Below, in pieces: positions 17,625 to 27,529 of a stretch of 64,000 bases of DNA (within the stretch, counting starts at the first letter, position 1; each line of letters opens with the position of its first letter). The notes under the pieces are model-generated. The model searched no databases and was not told the origin of the DNA. It saw only the letters and a list, made by a program, of their open reading frames with translations. Source of the stretch: Roseovarius sp. MMSF_3359 (GTDB lineage: Bacteria > Pseudomonadota > Alphaproteobacteria > Rhodobacterales > Rhodobacteraceae); contig NZ_JASHJC010000007.1 of NCBI RefSeq assembly GCF_030733385.1, positions 158,718 through 222,717 of the forward strand, in the 5' to 3' direction. The translations under genes and the position numbers were made by a program.

Positions 17625-19027
17625 TCAGGGGGTCAATGGTGTTAGCCTTCGTGCCATCGTGCCATCGCGAAACAGCGGGCCAGCCACGCTCCTCTCAACA
17701 AAGTCCAAAAGCCCTTGGCCAATCAAGTGCTCATGATCCGGGATTTCGCGATAGGTGTTGCCCTTAACGTCACCTGCCTCCGGCATGATCTTGATGACCC
17801 AAAAGCCATTCCTGTGCCTTATGAAATCCTCCTTGCGAAGCTGCGTCATCTCTCCGCCTCTGGCCTCCGTATAGGCACACAGCCAGGGCACCCAGCCATA
17901 GGTCGCCCTAAGCTTCGCTTGAATACGTGTCGACATGGGTTTCAGACTTGCCTGAAGGAGCTTCGCGATCTCATCCTCAGTAAACTCCGGCTCTCTGGTC
18001 TTCAGCGGCTGGTTCGCCCCGGCAACCTTCACACCCTCCAGAGGGTTCACCTTAATCTTCTTCCGAGTTTTGACCCATTCAAACACTGTGCGGGCAGACG
18101 TAAGCCAAACCTCGTTGATGGTTCTTGTCCCCCTGCCGCCAGTCACGAGCGAGTTCTTTCCGGCACCGCATCATCTTCCGAGAACAGTACTACATCACGG
18201 TGCTCATGGAATGCGTTCAAGTTCTCAAAAACGCCCCTCCAACGGTTCACTTTAGCTGCTGCAGGCTTGCGCTCTGTCACCCAACTCTCGAAAGCTTGCC
18301 AGATGGTCATGCCTGTATGGCCTCGATTGGCCTGCACCTTAGATATTATCTGGTCCTCGGGGAACGCCTTGAGGCGCTCGTCTGACGAATAGTCCCCATC
18401 AGCACGCCGCCTCAGCAGACCCAGCGCGGCCACGAAGTCGCTCTCTAGGTTATCTATAGGGCATCACGAGCGCTCTCAGATAGGGTGACACCCTCGGCTG
18501 CCATGAAGAAGTCTATCTCGGAGAACGCCGCCACGAAAGCCCTGACGCGTGCTGCGTGGACTGCCGACCGTTCTTGGTCATCGTCATCTTCATCCAAGAC
18601 CGGGTCAAGAGATACGATGCTGCTTTCGACGACATTGCGGTATCGCTCGTAGATGTCTTCTACCGCTTCCGCATTGAGTCCCTCATCGGCCTTGTTGGTC
18701 GTGAGCCAGTCCGTACCAGCGGCCTACCAAAGCGTGCGCCTGACGCTGTGTGAGAGCCTCCTTGGGGGCATCCCCAGACGATCGCAGCCGATCTATTCGG
18801 TCTTCGATTTCTGCCAGCCAATCAGCAAATTCCATCTTCGCCCTATTCGATGGCAAAGATGCTTCCCGCCGAAACCGCTCTTCCTGTGATTTGCCATAGG
18901 CAAGCTTGTAGGCCTTTCGAACGCCCGCAGGGATACCCTTGCGAGCGAACCAGTCACCATTTGGTTTACGTGAAAGCTTGGTCATTCTGATAGACATTTT
19001 GTAGCGCCCTTTGTAGCGATAGGGCAT
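17625..19027 (-). pseudogene. Decayed tyrosine recombinase (phage/island integrase)
   Basis: Three frames on the minus strand together make most of an integrase. 18683-19027 encodes the N-terminal arm (SIRMTKLSRKPNGDWFARKG, typical of DUF6538-type N-termini). The middle continues from 18682 to about 18460 in another frame (EGLNAEAVEDIYERYRNVVE), then 18143-18460 in the original frame. 17625-18146 holds the core domain (TINEVWLTSARTVFEWVK, then NPLEG) and the first catalytic arginine (YTEARGGEM). At least three frameshifts are needed to join these, and the C-terminal part with the His-x-x-Arg, His/Trp and tyrosine residues is absent. The gene begins 57 bases downstream of tRNA-Leu, the usual position of an integrase next to its attachment site. 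Confidence 0.85.
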
Positions 19028-19083
19028 CTACAACTCATTGAAACCGCGTAACTTTCTGAGATTTCAGGAGAAACCTGAAGGTA

Positions 19084-19169
19084 TGGTGCGGTCGAGAAGA
19101 CTCGAACTTCCACGGGTTTTACCCCACAGCGACCTCAACGCTGCGCGTCTACCATTCCGCCACGACCGC
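19084..19169 (-). tRNA. tRNA-Leu (anticodon GAG)
   Basis: On the minus strand the sequence folds as a class II tRNA: acceptor stem GCGGTCG with CGACCGC, a D-arm containing GGAATGGTAGACGC, an anticodon stem CAGCG/CGCTG with loop TTGAGGT (anticodon GAG), a long variable arm, the T-loop TTCGAGT, and an encoded CCA (19084-19086). Mature length without CCA is 83 bases. The 3' end faces the decayed integrase, consistent with use as an integration site. Confidence 0.95.
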
Positions 19170-19318
19170 ACGTCTAGGCTTGGTGGCGAGGCTATATCAA
19201 TGCGCCCGGCGCTTGTGAAGCGTTTTTTGCCAGAATTTGTGCGGCGCGCCTTTCTGTGTGGAATTGAACCGGCGATTGGGCTTTGAAACTCGCGACACCA
19301 GCGGCTAGATAGCGGGTG

Positions 19319-20047
19319 ATGGCGCACCACATGACCCGCTCAAGGAACCCTGAATTGCTCCTGCCCCTGCCAACCGATCTGCAAGGTGGTGCCGTCCAAT
19401 GGCATGTCTCGACCGGGCTGGTCGGGTATGAGGCGGCGGTGGCGGCGATGGAGGACCGCGTGGCGCTCATTGCGGCGGGCAAGGCGCCGGAGGCCATCTG
19501 GCTATTGGAGCACCCTGCCCTCTACACCGCAGGTACCAGCGCGAAACCACAGGACCTGACCGCGCCGGACCGCTTCCCGGTCCATGTCAGCCAGCGCGGC
19601 GGGCAGTACACCTATCACGGCCCGGGACAACGGGTGATCTACGTGATGCTGGACGTGGGCCGCCGGGGCCGCGATGTGCGCCGCTTCGTGCAACAGCTCG
19701 AAACCTGGGTGATTACCACCCTCGATCAGTTCAACGTGACCGGTGAGATACGCGATGGCCGCGTGGGCGTTTGGGTTACACGGGATGACAAACCTCTGTC
19801 GCCAACCGGTGCAAAACCCGAAGACAAGATCGCCGCCATCGGCATTCGCCTGCGGAAATGGATCAGCTTCCACGGCATTTCGATCAATGTGGAACCCGAC
19901 CTGGAGCACTTCAGCGGCATCGTGCCCTGTGGCATTACCGAACATGGTGTGACCAGCCTCGTGGATCTCGGCCTGCCGGTGACCATGGCGGATGTTGACG
20001 TGGCGTTGCGTCGGACGTTTAGCGATGTGTTTGGCAAGCACGAATGA
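19319..20047 (+). CDS. lipB: Lipoyl(octanoyl) transferase
   Basis: Transfers the octanoyl group from acyl carrier protein to lipoyl domains of 2-oxoacid dehydrogenases and the glycine cleavage H protein. The product is 242 residues. Family motifs: [13 protein letters not shown] near residue 60, [13 protein letters not shown] near residue 92, the catalytic lysine and cysteine regions [17 protein letters not shown] near residue 170 and FSGIVPCGI with Cys near 204. Possible starts are GTG 19316, ATG 19319 and ATG 19331; none has a strong ribosome binding site. The gene stands alone between tRNA-Leu and a secreted protein gene. Confidence 0.94.
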   Translation: MAHHMTRSRNPELLLPLPTDLQGGAVQWHVSTGLVGYEAAVAAMEDRVALIAAGKAPEAIWLLEHPALYTAGTSAKPQDLTAPDRFPVHVSQRGGQYTYHGPGQRVIYVMLDVGRRGRDVRRFVQQLETWVITTLDQFNVTGEIRDGRVGVWVTRDDKPLSPTGAKPEDKIAAIGIRLRKWISFHGISINVEPDLEHFSGIVPCGITEHGVTSLVDLGLPVTMADVDVALRRTFSDVFGKHE

Positions 20048-20162
20048 CCATCTTGCGCGCCATGCGGACGGTCCCCCCGGGGGTGGCGCGATGTCATCGG
20101 CCCCTTGAGGTCAGTCATAGTCGTATTGCATGTTTCTTCGCTGCAGCAGCTATAACAACAAC

Positions 20163-20708
20163 ATGAGTCTGAACAGGTTTTTCAAATCACTTGCGATCTC
20201 CGTCTGCGCCACCCTGATGGCATGGAATGTCTCGGGCACGGTCGCAAAAGCGTGTGAGATCGACCTTAAACTTACCACCAAAAAGGATGCGTTGATGCTA
20301 GATACCGCGTTTTTCGATGTCGTCACCGACGGCACGAAAATCGGCGAGATCAATCTCACCGTACGTGGTCGCGCGAGGACCAGCCAAAAGGCCTATACAC
20401 GGGATGATAAACGTGTGCGTTTTGTCCAGGGTATTGCCCTTGCGATCGAAGGGTTGCGGCGCCGAGAAAAGGGCAATACCGGTCTTGGCTTCTATGCCGA
20501 AAACAAGACATTTACCGGACGCTTGTTTGCCGACAACATTCGCAAGAACCATGCGTCTGGTGCAGAGATCAAGATAGCCGACATCAACGGCCGCGCCGCC
20601 GACGTGATGGTGCGGTACGATCCTCCAAGGCTCCAGCCGGACGCGCTCAACGATGCCGTTTGCATTTTCAAGGCATTGCCTCGAATGATGGAAAAGTCCG
20701 GCCTCTAA
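20163..20708 (+). CDS. Unrecognised secreted protein
   Basis: A 181-residue protein with a signal peptide (residues 1-31, cleavage probably after AKA, before CEID). The mature part has no recognised domain; it is basic, with segments INLTVRGRARTSQKAYTRDD and LAIEGLRRREKG. An upstream ATG at 20130 is in frame but would put 11 odd residues before the signal. It is convergent with the peptide-binding protein gene. No function proposed. Confidence 0.65.
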   Translation: MSLNRFFKSLAISVCATLMAWNVSGTVAKACEIDLKLTTKKDALMLDTAFFDVVTDGTKIGEINLTVRGRARTSQKAYTRDDKRVRFVQGIALAIEGLRRREKGNTGLGFYAENKTFTGRLFADNIRKNHASGAEIKIADINGRAADVMVRYDPPRLQPDALNDAVCIFKALPRMMEKSGL

Positions 20709-20894
20709 AGCGATGGCACGACAGTCGGAAACGGTTCTTTGCGCGGGAATTGCAACCTTTCCATAATCGCCTGGCCCGCAAAAGGTGGTGCCAAAGCATC
20801 ACCTTCCGACCATCTGGTGTTCAACGTCACCGGCCACCCGGCGCAATAAACGCCGGACCCGGCAGCCGTTGCAAAACGTCCCTTGTGGATCAAG

Positions 20895-22592
20895 TCACTT
20901 GACCCGATACCAGTCCGCCGCGTTCCAAAGTTCGCTGTCCCAGATGTTGAGCACGACACCGCCCAATGCGTTGGAGTGACCCGACGTGCGGCCCCTGTCG
21001 ACAAGCGGTAGGATGGCGTATTCCTGCATCAGCACATCGTTCATCGCCTTGGCCAGCCGTGCACGCTCATTCAGATCCGCGGTCGTGGCCATTTCCGCCA
21101 CAAGTGCATCGTATTCAGGTGAGCAGAACCGCCCCATATTGTTGCCCTGCCACTGATTTTCCGGGGCCGGTGCCTGATCGCAGGCCCAGCGTGCCATGTA
21201 ATTCTCGGGGTCGGTGCCATCGAAATTATTGGCGTACATTTCGACATCGGCAAAGAACTTCTGGAACGTGTCCGGGCTGCCCGGATCACCGCCGAAGAAT
21301 ACTGACCCGTCGATGTTGCGCAGCTCCGTCTCGATACCGATCTCGCTCCACCATTGCTTGATGAGCGCCTGGAAATCCTGGCGCACGGCGTTGGTCGAGG
21401 TCTGGAACAGCAGTGACAGGCGCACACCGTCCTTGGCCCGGATGCCATCACTGCCCTTGGCCCAGCCAGCCGCGTCCAGAAGCGCGTTGGCACCGGCAAT
21501 ATCCTGCGTCTTGCAGGCGTCATTGGCGGTCGAGGCATAGATTTCCGGCGCAGGCAGCACGTTGCACGTCACCCGGCCCGCATTGCCATAGCCGATTTCG
21601 ACCAGCAATTCGCGGTCGATGGCCATCGACAGCGCCTGTCTGACCGCCTTGTCGGTGAGGAAAGGATGCGGGTGCTTTCGCGTCCCGCGTTCATCCCCGA
21701 GCGCCGGATCCGGGTTGGTGAAGTTGATCATGATCCGCTCGACCAGCGTGCCAAAGGTCGACACGACCTTGCCCTTGCCCGCGGCTTCCATGTTCTTGAG
21801 GACATCCGGGGCCAATTGCAGGTTCCAGGCATAGTCGAACTCGCCCGTTTCAAGAACCGCGCGGCCCGCAGCGGTGGCATCGCCGCCGCCTTTGAAAAGG
21901 ATCGTCTGGAACGCGGGCTTGGCCGGATCGCGGTAATTCTCGTTCGCAGTCAGTTGGATGACGTCATTGGGCCGAAAATCGGTGACGGTGAAAGGGCCGG
22001 TGCCGATCGGGTTGAAATTGGCCTCTGTGCATTCCGGCGCCTTGGGGCCGAGGCAATCGGCAAACTGGGCTTTCTGGATGATCGGCGCCTGCCCGCCCAC
22101 GAAAGGACCATAGGGGAAGGGTTTCGGCACACCGAAATTCACCACCACGGTCCGGTCATCCGGGGTCTCGACCGAGGTCACATCAATGTACTTCTCGGCC
22201 TGCGCACATCCGCCACCCTCGGCGGTGCAGTATTCCCAGGTGAATTTCACGTCCTCGGAGGTCACCGGGCTGCCATCGGACCATTTCAACCCCTCTTTCA
22301 GCACCCAGGTGATGGCGGTGAGGTCCTTGCGGACGCCGCCATTGCCGACAGTCGGGATGTCCTCCGCCAGCCAAGGCACGAGGTTGCCGCCCTCGTCATA
22401 GCGCGCCAGCGGTTCGATCACGAGGCTTGCGGCCTCCATGTCCTTGGTTCCGCCCGACAGGTAGGGGTTCATGATCGAGGGCGCCTGCCAGTAAAGAATA
22501 CTCGCCTGCCCATCGGCCCCGCGTTCCGCCTGCGCCATCGTTGCAAAGGTCAACACCGCGGCAGCGGTGATTGAGGTTGGGATAGTCCGCAT
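20895..22592 (-). CDS. Dipeptide/oligopeptide-type ABC solute-binding protein
   Basis: A 565-residue periplasmic binding protein of family 5 (DppA/OppA type) with a signal peptide cleaved after MAQA near residue 22. Typical segments are LKWSDGSPVTSEDVKFTW near residue 112, NPIGTGPFTVTDFRPND near residue 196, and TDKAVRQALSMAIDRELLVE near residue 305. GGGAG lies 7 bases before the ATG. It is divergent from the fused ATPase gene, 298 bases apart. No permease genes flank it, which is unusual for such a system. Confidence 0.93.
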   Translation of the reverse strand: MRTIPTSITAAAVLTFATMAQAERGADGQASILYWQAPSIMNPYLSGGTKDMEAASLVIEPLARYDEGGNLVPWLAEDIPTVGNGGVRKDLTAITWVLKEGLKWSDGSPVTSEDVKFTWEYCTAEGGGCAQAEKYIDVTSVETPDDRTVVVNFGVPKPFPYGPFVGGQAPIIQKAQFADCLGPKAPECTEANFNPIGTGPFTVTDFRPNDVIQLTANENYRDPAKPAFQTILFKGGGDATAAGRAVLETGEFDYAWNLQLAPDVLKNMEAAGKGKVVSTFGTLVERIMINFTNPDPALGDERGTRKHPHPFLTDKAVRQALSMAIDRELLVEIGYGNAGRVTCNVLPAPEIYASTANDACKTQDIAGANALLDAAGWAKGSDGIRAKDGVRLSLLFQTSTNAVRQDFQALIKQWWSEIGIETELRNIDGSVFFGGDPGSPDTFQKFFADVEMYANNFDGTDPENYMARWACDQAPAPENQWQGNNMGRFCSPEYDALVAEMATTADLNERARLAKAMNDVLMQEYAILPLVDRGRTSGHSNALGGVVLNIWDSELWNAADWYRVK

Positions 22593-22890
22593 CTTTTTCT
22601 CCCGTCTGAGACGGAACTGCGTGGTTCCGCCTTCTGCACAAAAGGCTTTTGCAACGCCACGATCGCATGAACCCGAAAACCCGTAACCTCATGCAGACCG
22701 AAATAACGCTGTTAACCCTTATTTCCTTGCTGTCCTCCCCATCTCAGACCGGTTGGAGAAAAAAAGCAAGTCTTCCGTGGCAGCCCTCTCGTTATGGTAG
22801 TGCTAGATGGCGGTGCGAGCGGTTTGACGACCCGATGCCGCGTCTGTAGCGTGGCGCCAGTTTCTGGAATGAAAAAGGCCGTTGCAAAGC

Positions 22891-24705
22891 ATGGTGGCGC
22901 ACCCCATTGCCCGGATCGAAAATCTGCGGGTCGCGTTCGAGACGCGCGACGGCCCGGTGGTGGGTGTCGAGGACCTGTCATTCGAGGTCGGCCCCGGCGA
23001 AACGGTCTGCGTGGTCGGTGAATCCGGCTCCGGCAAATCGGTCTCCTCCCTCTCGCTGATGCGGCTCGTTGAATTTGGCGGTGGCGAGATTGCGGGCGGG
23101 CATTTGATCTTTGACCGAAAGGATGGCGGCACGGTTGACCTCGCCAAAACCGAACAGGGCCTGATGCGGCAGATCCGCGGCAATGAGATCGGGATGATCT
23201 TCCAGGAACCAATGACCGCCCTGAACCCAGTTTTCACGATCGAGCGGCAACTGACCGAGGGGCTGCGCCTGCATCGCGGGATGGATCGACGTGCCGCCCG
23301 CGCCCGGGCGATCGAATTGCTGCGCGAAGTCCGCATTCCCGAACCCGAACGCCGCCTCAGGCAATATCCGCACGAGCTTTCCGGCGGGATGCGGCAACGG
23401 GTGGTGATCGCGATGGCACTCGCCTGTCGCCCTCGCCTTCTGATCGCGGATGAACCGACAACGGCGCTCGACGTGACCATCCAGGCCGAAATCCTGGCCC
23501 TCATCGACCGATTGAAACAGGAAACCGGCACCGCGGTGGTCTTCATCACCCATGACATGGCGGTCGTGGCGCAGATGGCGGACCGCGTGGTAGTCATGTA
23601 CCGCGGCCGCAAGGTCGAAGAGGGCCGCGTCGAAGAGATCTTCGAGGCGCCGCAGCATGACTACACCCGTGCGCTGCTGGCCGCCGTGCCGCGCCTCGGC
23701 GAAATGCGGGGCAAATCCGCGCCGGAACCGATGCGGCTGGTCGGCAGTGATACCGTGGCCCGGCCCATCCCCGGCACCGACACGCCGCTTTTGCAGGTCG
23801 AGGGTCTGATCACGCGCTTTGCCGTGACCGGCGGCCTCATGCGCCGCGCGGTCGCCAATGTGCACGCGGTCGAGGACGTGTCGTTTACGCTCAACAAGGG
23901 CCGCACCCTGTCGCTCGTGGGCGAAAGCGGCTGCGGCAAGTCAAGCGCGGGCCGGTCGATCCTGCGCCTGGTGGAGCCGCTGGCGGGGCGAATCATGCTC
24001 GATGGCGTCGATATCATGGCCCTTGACGGCCCTGACCTGCGGCGCGCGCGCGCCGACATGCAAATGGTATTCCAGGATCCGTTCGCCAGCCTGAACCCGC
24101 AGATGTGCCTGGCCGATCAGGTTGCCGAACCCCTGTTGAATTTCGGCGTGTCCGCAGCGGAGCGTCAGACCCGCGTGACGGAGCTTTTCGACCGCGTTGG
24201 CCTGCCGCGCAGTTTCCTGCGACGGTTTCCCCATGAACTCTCCGGCGGGCAGCGGCAGCGGGTCGCGATTGCCCGCGCCCTTGCGCTCAAGCCGAAACTC
24301 ATCGTCGCCGATGAGGCCGTCAGCGCGCTCGACGTCAGCGTGCAGGCTCAGGTGCTGAACCTGATGATGGAATTGCAGGCCGAGCTGGGCCTTTCCTATC
24401 TCTTCATCAGCCACGACATGGCCGTGGTCGAAAGGGTCAGCCATGACGTGGCGGTGATGTATCTTGGCCGGATCGTCGAAAAAGGCCCCCGCGCGGCGAT
24501 TTTCGAGAACCCGCAGCACCCCTATACCCAGGCCCTGATGCGCGCTGTGCCGATTGCCGACCCGCGGCAGCGAAAACTGGAGAAGGACCTGAATTTCAAG
24601 CCGATCCCGTCCCCGATCCACCCGGTGGATCATGCGCCCGGCCCGTCCGAATATGCCGAGGTCACCCCCGGCCATTTCGTCCTGACCAGTGAGAGTGGAT
24701 ATTGA
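22891..24705 (+). CDS. Fused dipeptide ABC transporter ATPase (DppD-DppF type)
   Basis: A 604-residue protein with two complete ABC domains, corresponding to the DppD and DppF subunits fused. Domain 1 (about 1-265): Walker A GESGSGKS near residue 46, LSGGMRQR, Walker B LLIADEPTTALD. Domain 2 (about 300-580): GESGCGKSS near residue 344, LSGGQRQR, IVADEAVSALD. The oligopeptide-specific C-terminal segment is present after each domain. The start ATG is chosen over an in-frame TTG 3 codons above. It overlaps the next gene by 4 bases (TTGA). With the divergent binding protein it should power peptide import, but the membrane subunits are not in the window. Confidence 0.93.
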   Translation: MVAHPIARIENLRVAFETRDGPVVGVEDLSFEVGPGETVCVVGESGSGKSVSSLSLMRLVEFGGGEIAGGHLIFDRKDGGTVDLAKTEQGLMRQIRGNEIGMIFQEPMTALNPVFTIERQLTEGLRLHRGMDRRAARARAIELLREVRIPEPERRLRQYPHELSGGMRQRVVIAMALACRPRLLIADEPTTALDVTIQAEILALIDRLKQETGTAVVFITHDMAVVAQMADRVVVMYRGRKVEEGRVEEIFEAPQHDYTRALLAAVPRLGEMRGKSAPEPMRLVGSDTVARPIPGTDTPLLQVEGLITRFAVTGGLMRRAVANVHAVEDVSFTLNKGRTLSLVGESGCGKSSAGRSILRLVEPLAGRIMLDGVDIMALDGPDLRRARADMQMVFQDPFASLNPQMCLADQVAEPLLNFGVSAAERQTRVTELFDRVGLPRSFLRRFPHELSGGQRQRVAIARALALKPKLIVADEAVSALDVSVQAQVLNLMMELQAELGLSYLFISHDMAVVERVSHDVAVMYLGRIVEKGPRAAIFENPQHPYTQALMRAVPIADPRQRKLEKDLNFKPIPSPIHPVDHAPGPSEYAEVTPGHFVLTSESGY

Positions 24706-26048
24706 GCACCTTCCCGATTTCCGAAGAGACCCCCATCGAACATGACACCGGCCTGCCCGATCGCGCAGATGTGGCGATCATCGGCGGCGGTGTGATTGGC
24801 GTGATGACCGCCTATTTTCTCGCGCGCAAAGGCCGGAAGGTCGTGCTGCTCGAGAAAGGCCGGATCGCCGGGGAACAATCCTCGCGCAACTGGGGCTGGG
24901 TCCGCCAGACCGGGCGTGATGCGGCGGAACTCCCGATCATGGTCGAGGCCAACCGCCTCTGGCCGGAATTGCAGCGTGAGATCAACGAAGACCTCGGGCT
25001 GGTGCAATCAGGTCTGACCTATCTGGGCGTGACCGCAAAGGACATGGCCGAGTTCGAGGAATTTCTGCCGCTTGCCCGTGCCAATGGTGTCGATAGCCGC
25101 ATCCTGAGCGCGCAGGAGGTTGCCGAAATGCTGCCCGGCGCGTCGCGTGGCTACTTGGGCGCGCTCCACACGCCATCGGATTACCGGGCCGAGCCCTGGG
25201 TCGCGGTGCCACGGCTGGCCCGGGCAGCGGTGCGCGAAGGCGCCACCCTGATCGAAAACTGCGCCGTGCGGGGGCTTGATCTGGCCGCCGGACGCATTGC
25301 CGGGGTGATCTCGGAGAAAGGCCGGATCGCCGCTGATCAGGTCCTGGTTGCCGGTGGCGCCTGGTCCTCGTTGCTGCTGCGCCGGCACGGGGTGAAGATC
25401 CCGCAGATCTCGGTCAAGGCCACGGTTGTTGCCACCACGCCCGTTGAAGAGGTTTATGCCGGCGGGGCGGCGGATCATACGCTGGCCTTCCGGCGTCGGC
25501 GCGATGGCGGCTACACCCTCGCCCCCGAGGGATTTCACGAGTTTTACATCGGCCCCGACGGCCTGCGCGGGCTGCCAACCTATCTGCGTCCGCTGCTCAA
25601 AAGCCCGTTCAGCCGTCATTACCTGCCCGCGGCGCCCAAGGGGTTCCCCGATGCCTGGGGCACATCACGGCGCTGGTCGATGGACGCGCCGTCACCGTTT
25701 GAGGCGATGCGGGTGCTCAACCCTGCGCCGCATCAGGGTCGCGTAAAACGACTCCTGTCGGATTTCCAGACCCTCTTTCCCAGGCTCGGACCGGTCGGGA
25801 TGCAGGCCAGCTGGGCCGGGATGATAGACGTGATGCCCGACGTGGTGCCCATCGTCGACAAGGTCCCCACCCTGCCCGGCCTGTGGGTCGGCACCGGGAT
25901 GAGCGGCCATGGCTTTGGCATCGGTCCGGCCTTCGGGCGCATCCTTGCGGATATGATGACCGGTGCGGAGCCCGGCCACGACATGGCCCGGTTCCGATTT
26001 GGGCGGTTCACCGACGGCAGCAAGCTGGTCATGGGACCGGGGATGTAA
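24702..26048 (+). CDS. FAD-dependent oxidoreductase (DadA family)
   Basis: A 448-residue flavoprotein of the D-amino acid dehydrogenase/glycine oxidase superfamily. The N-terminal dinucleotide fold is DVAIIGGGVIGVMTAYFLA near residue 22; the EQSSRNWGWVRQTGRD segment near residue 62 is characteristic of a DadA-like subgroup in Rhodobacterales. A C-terminal GTGMSGHGFGIGPAFGR near residue 400 completes the FAD site. It begins with TTG overlapping the stop of the ATPase gene, so translation is coupled. It probably oxidises an amino acid or amine delivered by the transporter; the substrate is unknown. Confidence 0.9.
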   Translation: MSTFPISEETPIEHDTGLPDRADVAIIGGGVIGVMTAYFLARKGRKVVLLEKGRIAGEQSSRNWGWVRQTGRDAAELPIMVEANRLWPELQREINEDLGLVQSGLTYLGVTAKDMAEFEEFLPLARANGVDSRILSAQEVAEMLPGASRGYLGALHTPSDYRAEPWVAVPRLARAAVREGATLIENCAVRGLDLAAGRIAGVISEKGRIAADQVLVAGGAWSSLLLRRHGVKIPQISVKATVVATTPVEEVYAGGAADHTLAFRRRRDGGYTLAPEGFHEFYIGPDGLRGLPTYLRPLLKSPFSRHYLPAAPKGFPDAWGTSRRWSMDAPSPFEAMRVLNPAPHQGRVKRLLSDFQTLFPRLGPVGMQASWAGMIDVMPDVVPIVDKVPTLPGLWVGTGMSGHGFGIGPAFGRILADMMTGAEPGHDMARFRFGRFTDGSKLVMGPGM

Positions 26049-26148
26049 GGGCACGCGGTCCGGGAAATGTGATACGGTGGCCCTTGCCGGGGACCCTGCT
26101 TTGCGTCAGGTTGCGCGCAAATGCCGCGAACCCCCGAGGAGAAACCCC

Positions 26149-27309
26149 ATGCCCGTCAAGAACCGCTTTGCCGAACTGCATGACCAGATCACCGAATGGC
26201 GGCGCGACCTGCACGAACACCCGGAGCTGATGTTTGACACGCACCGCACCTCGGCGTTGGTCGAGGAAAAGCTGAAGGCGTTCGGCTGTGACGAGGTGGT
26301 CACCGGGATCGGCCGGACGGGTGTTGTCGGCGTCATCCGCGGCAAGGCCACCGGGTCCGGCCGGGTGATCGGATTGCGGGCCGACATGGACGCATTGCCC
26401 ATTCACGAGGAGACCGGAGTGGACTATGCCTCCAAAGTGGACGGCAAGATGCACGCCTGCGGCCATGACGGGCATACGGCGATGCTTCTGGGCGCCGCGC
26501 AATACCTGGCCGAGACCCGGAATTTCGACGGCACCTGCGTGGTGATCTTTCAGCCCGCCGAAGAGGGCGGCGGCGGCGGCCGCGAAATGTGCGAAGACGG
26601 GCTGATGGACCGCTTCGGTGTGCAGGAAGTTTACGGCATGCACAACTGGCCCGGCATCGCCGAGGGGCAGTTCGCCATCCGTCCCGGCCCGTTTTTTGCC
26701 GCCACGGACGTGTTCAATATCGGGATCGAAGGTCTCGGCGGCCATGCGGCGAAACCCAATGAAACCATTGACCCGATCGTGATGTCCGGGCAGTTGATCT
26801 CGGCCCTGCAGACCATCACATCACGCAATGCCGACCCCACGGAGCAGCTTGTGGTGTCGGTGACGTCGATCCAGAGTTCTTCAAATGCTTTCAACGTGAT
26901 ACCGCAATCTGTTCATCTTCTTGGGACGGTCCGCACGATGAGTGCAGAGATGCGGGATCTGGCGGAGACGCGGATGCAGGCGCTTTGTGACGGGATGGGC
27001 GCAGGCTTCGGCGGGTCGATCACGCTGGACTACAAACGCAGCTATCCGGTCATGGCAAACCACGCCGATCAGACCGATTTTGCCGCCGATGTCGCCCGCT
27101 CGGTCAGCGGCCAGTGCGACGAGGCGCCGCTTATCATGGGCGGCGAAGACTTTGCCTACATGCTCGAAGAACGCCCCGGCGCCTATATCCTCATGGGCAA
27201 TGGCGATACCGCCAAGGTCCACAGCCCCGACTACAATTTCAACGATAACGCCATCCCCGCCGGGTGTAGCTGGTGGGCAGGCATTGTCGAACAACGCATG
27301 CCTGCCTGA
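26149..27309 (+). CDS. M20 family amidohydrolase (hippurate hydrolase-like)
   Basis: A 386-residue metal-dependent amidase/peptidase of the M20D group. Metal-site motifs: LRADMDALPIHEETG near residue 73, HACGHDGHTAMLLG near residue 101, and QPAEEGGGGG near residue 135; the dimerisation domain lies at about 180-290. GAGGAG 6 bases before the ATG fixes the start. It follows the oxidoreductase by 100 bases in the same direction. Relatives cleave N-acyl amino acids or peptides, so the cluster reads as uptake, deacylation and oxidation of an amino acid derivative, which is inference. Confidence 0.92.
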   Translation: MPVKNRFAELHDQITEWRRDLHEHPELMFDTHRTSALVEEKLKAFGCDEVVTGIGRTGVVGVIRGKATGSGRVIGLRADMDALPIHEETGVDYASKVDGKMHACGHDGHTAMLLGAAQYLAETRNFDGTCVVIFQPAEEGGGGGREMCEDGLMDRFGVQEVYGMHNWPGIAEGQFAIRPGPFFAATDVFNIGIEGLGGHAAKPNETIDPIVMSGQLISALQTITSRNADPTEQLVVSVTSIQSSSNAFNVIPQSVHLLGTVRTMSAEMRDLAETRMQALCDGMGAGFGGSITLDYKRSYPVMANHADQTDFAADVARSVSGQCDEAPLIMGGEDFAYMLEERPGAYILMGNGDTAKVHSPDYNFNDNAIPAGCSWWAGIVEQRMPA

Positions 27310-27529
27310 CGGCAGCGATAAGGTTGCGGCGACCCTGTGTCTGGAGGATCTGCGGCAGCCCCCCCCGGGCCAATCTCATCGCCGGGCGCGGTACGCCGCC
27401 CAACCGGGTCATGATCCCCTCGGTAACACAAACGCCCGAAATGACGGCACAACCAACAGCGAAGACCATTGCGACACGCGCGCATTTGTGCTGCTATTCT
27501 TCCCAGTTAGGTTAAAATTGGGGAAATTC

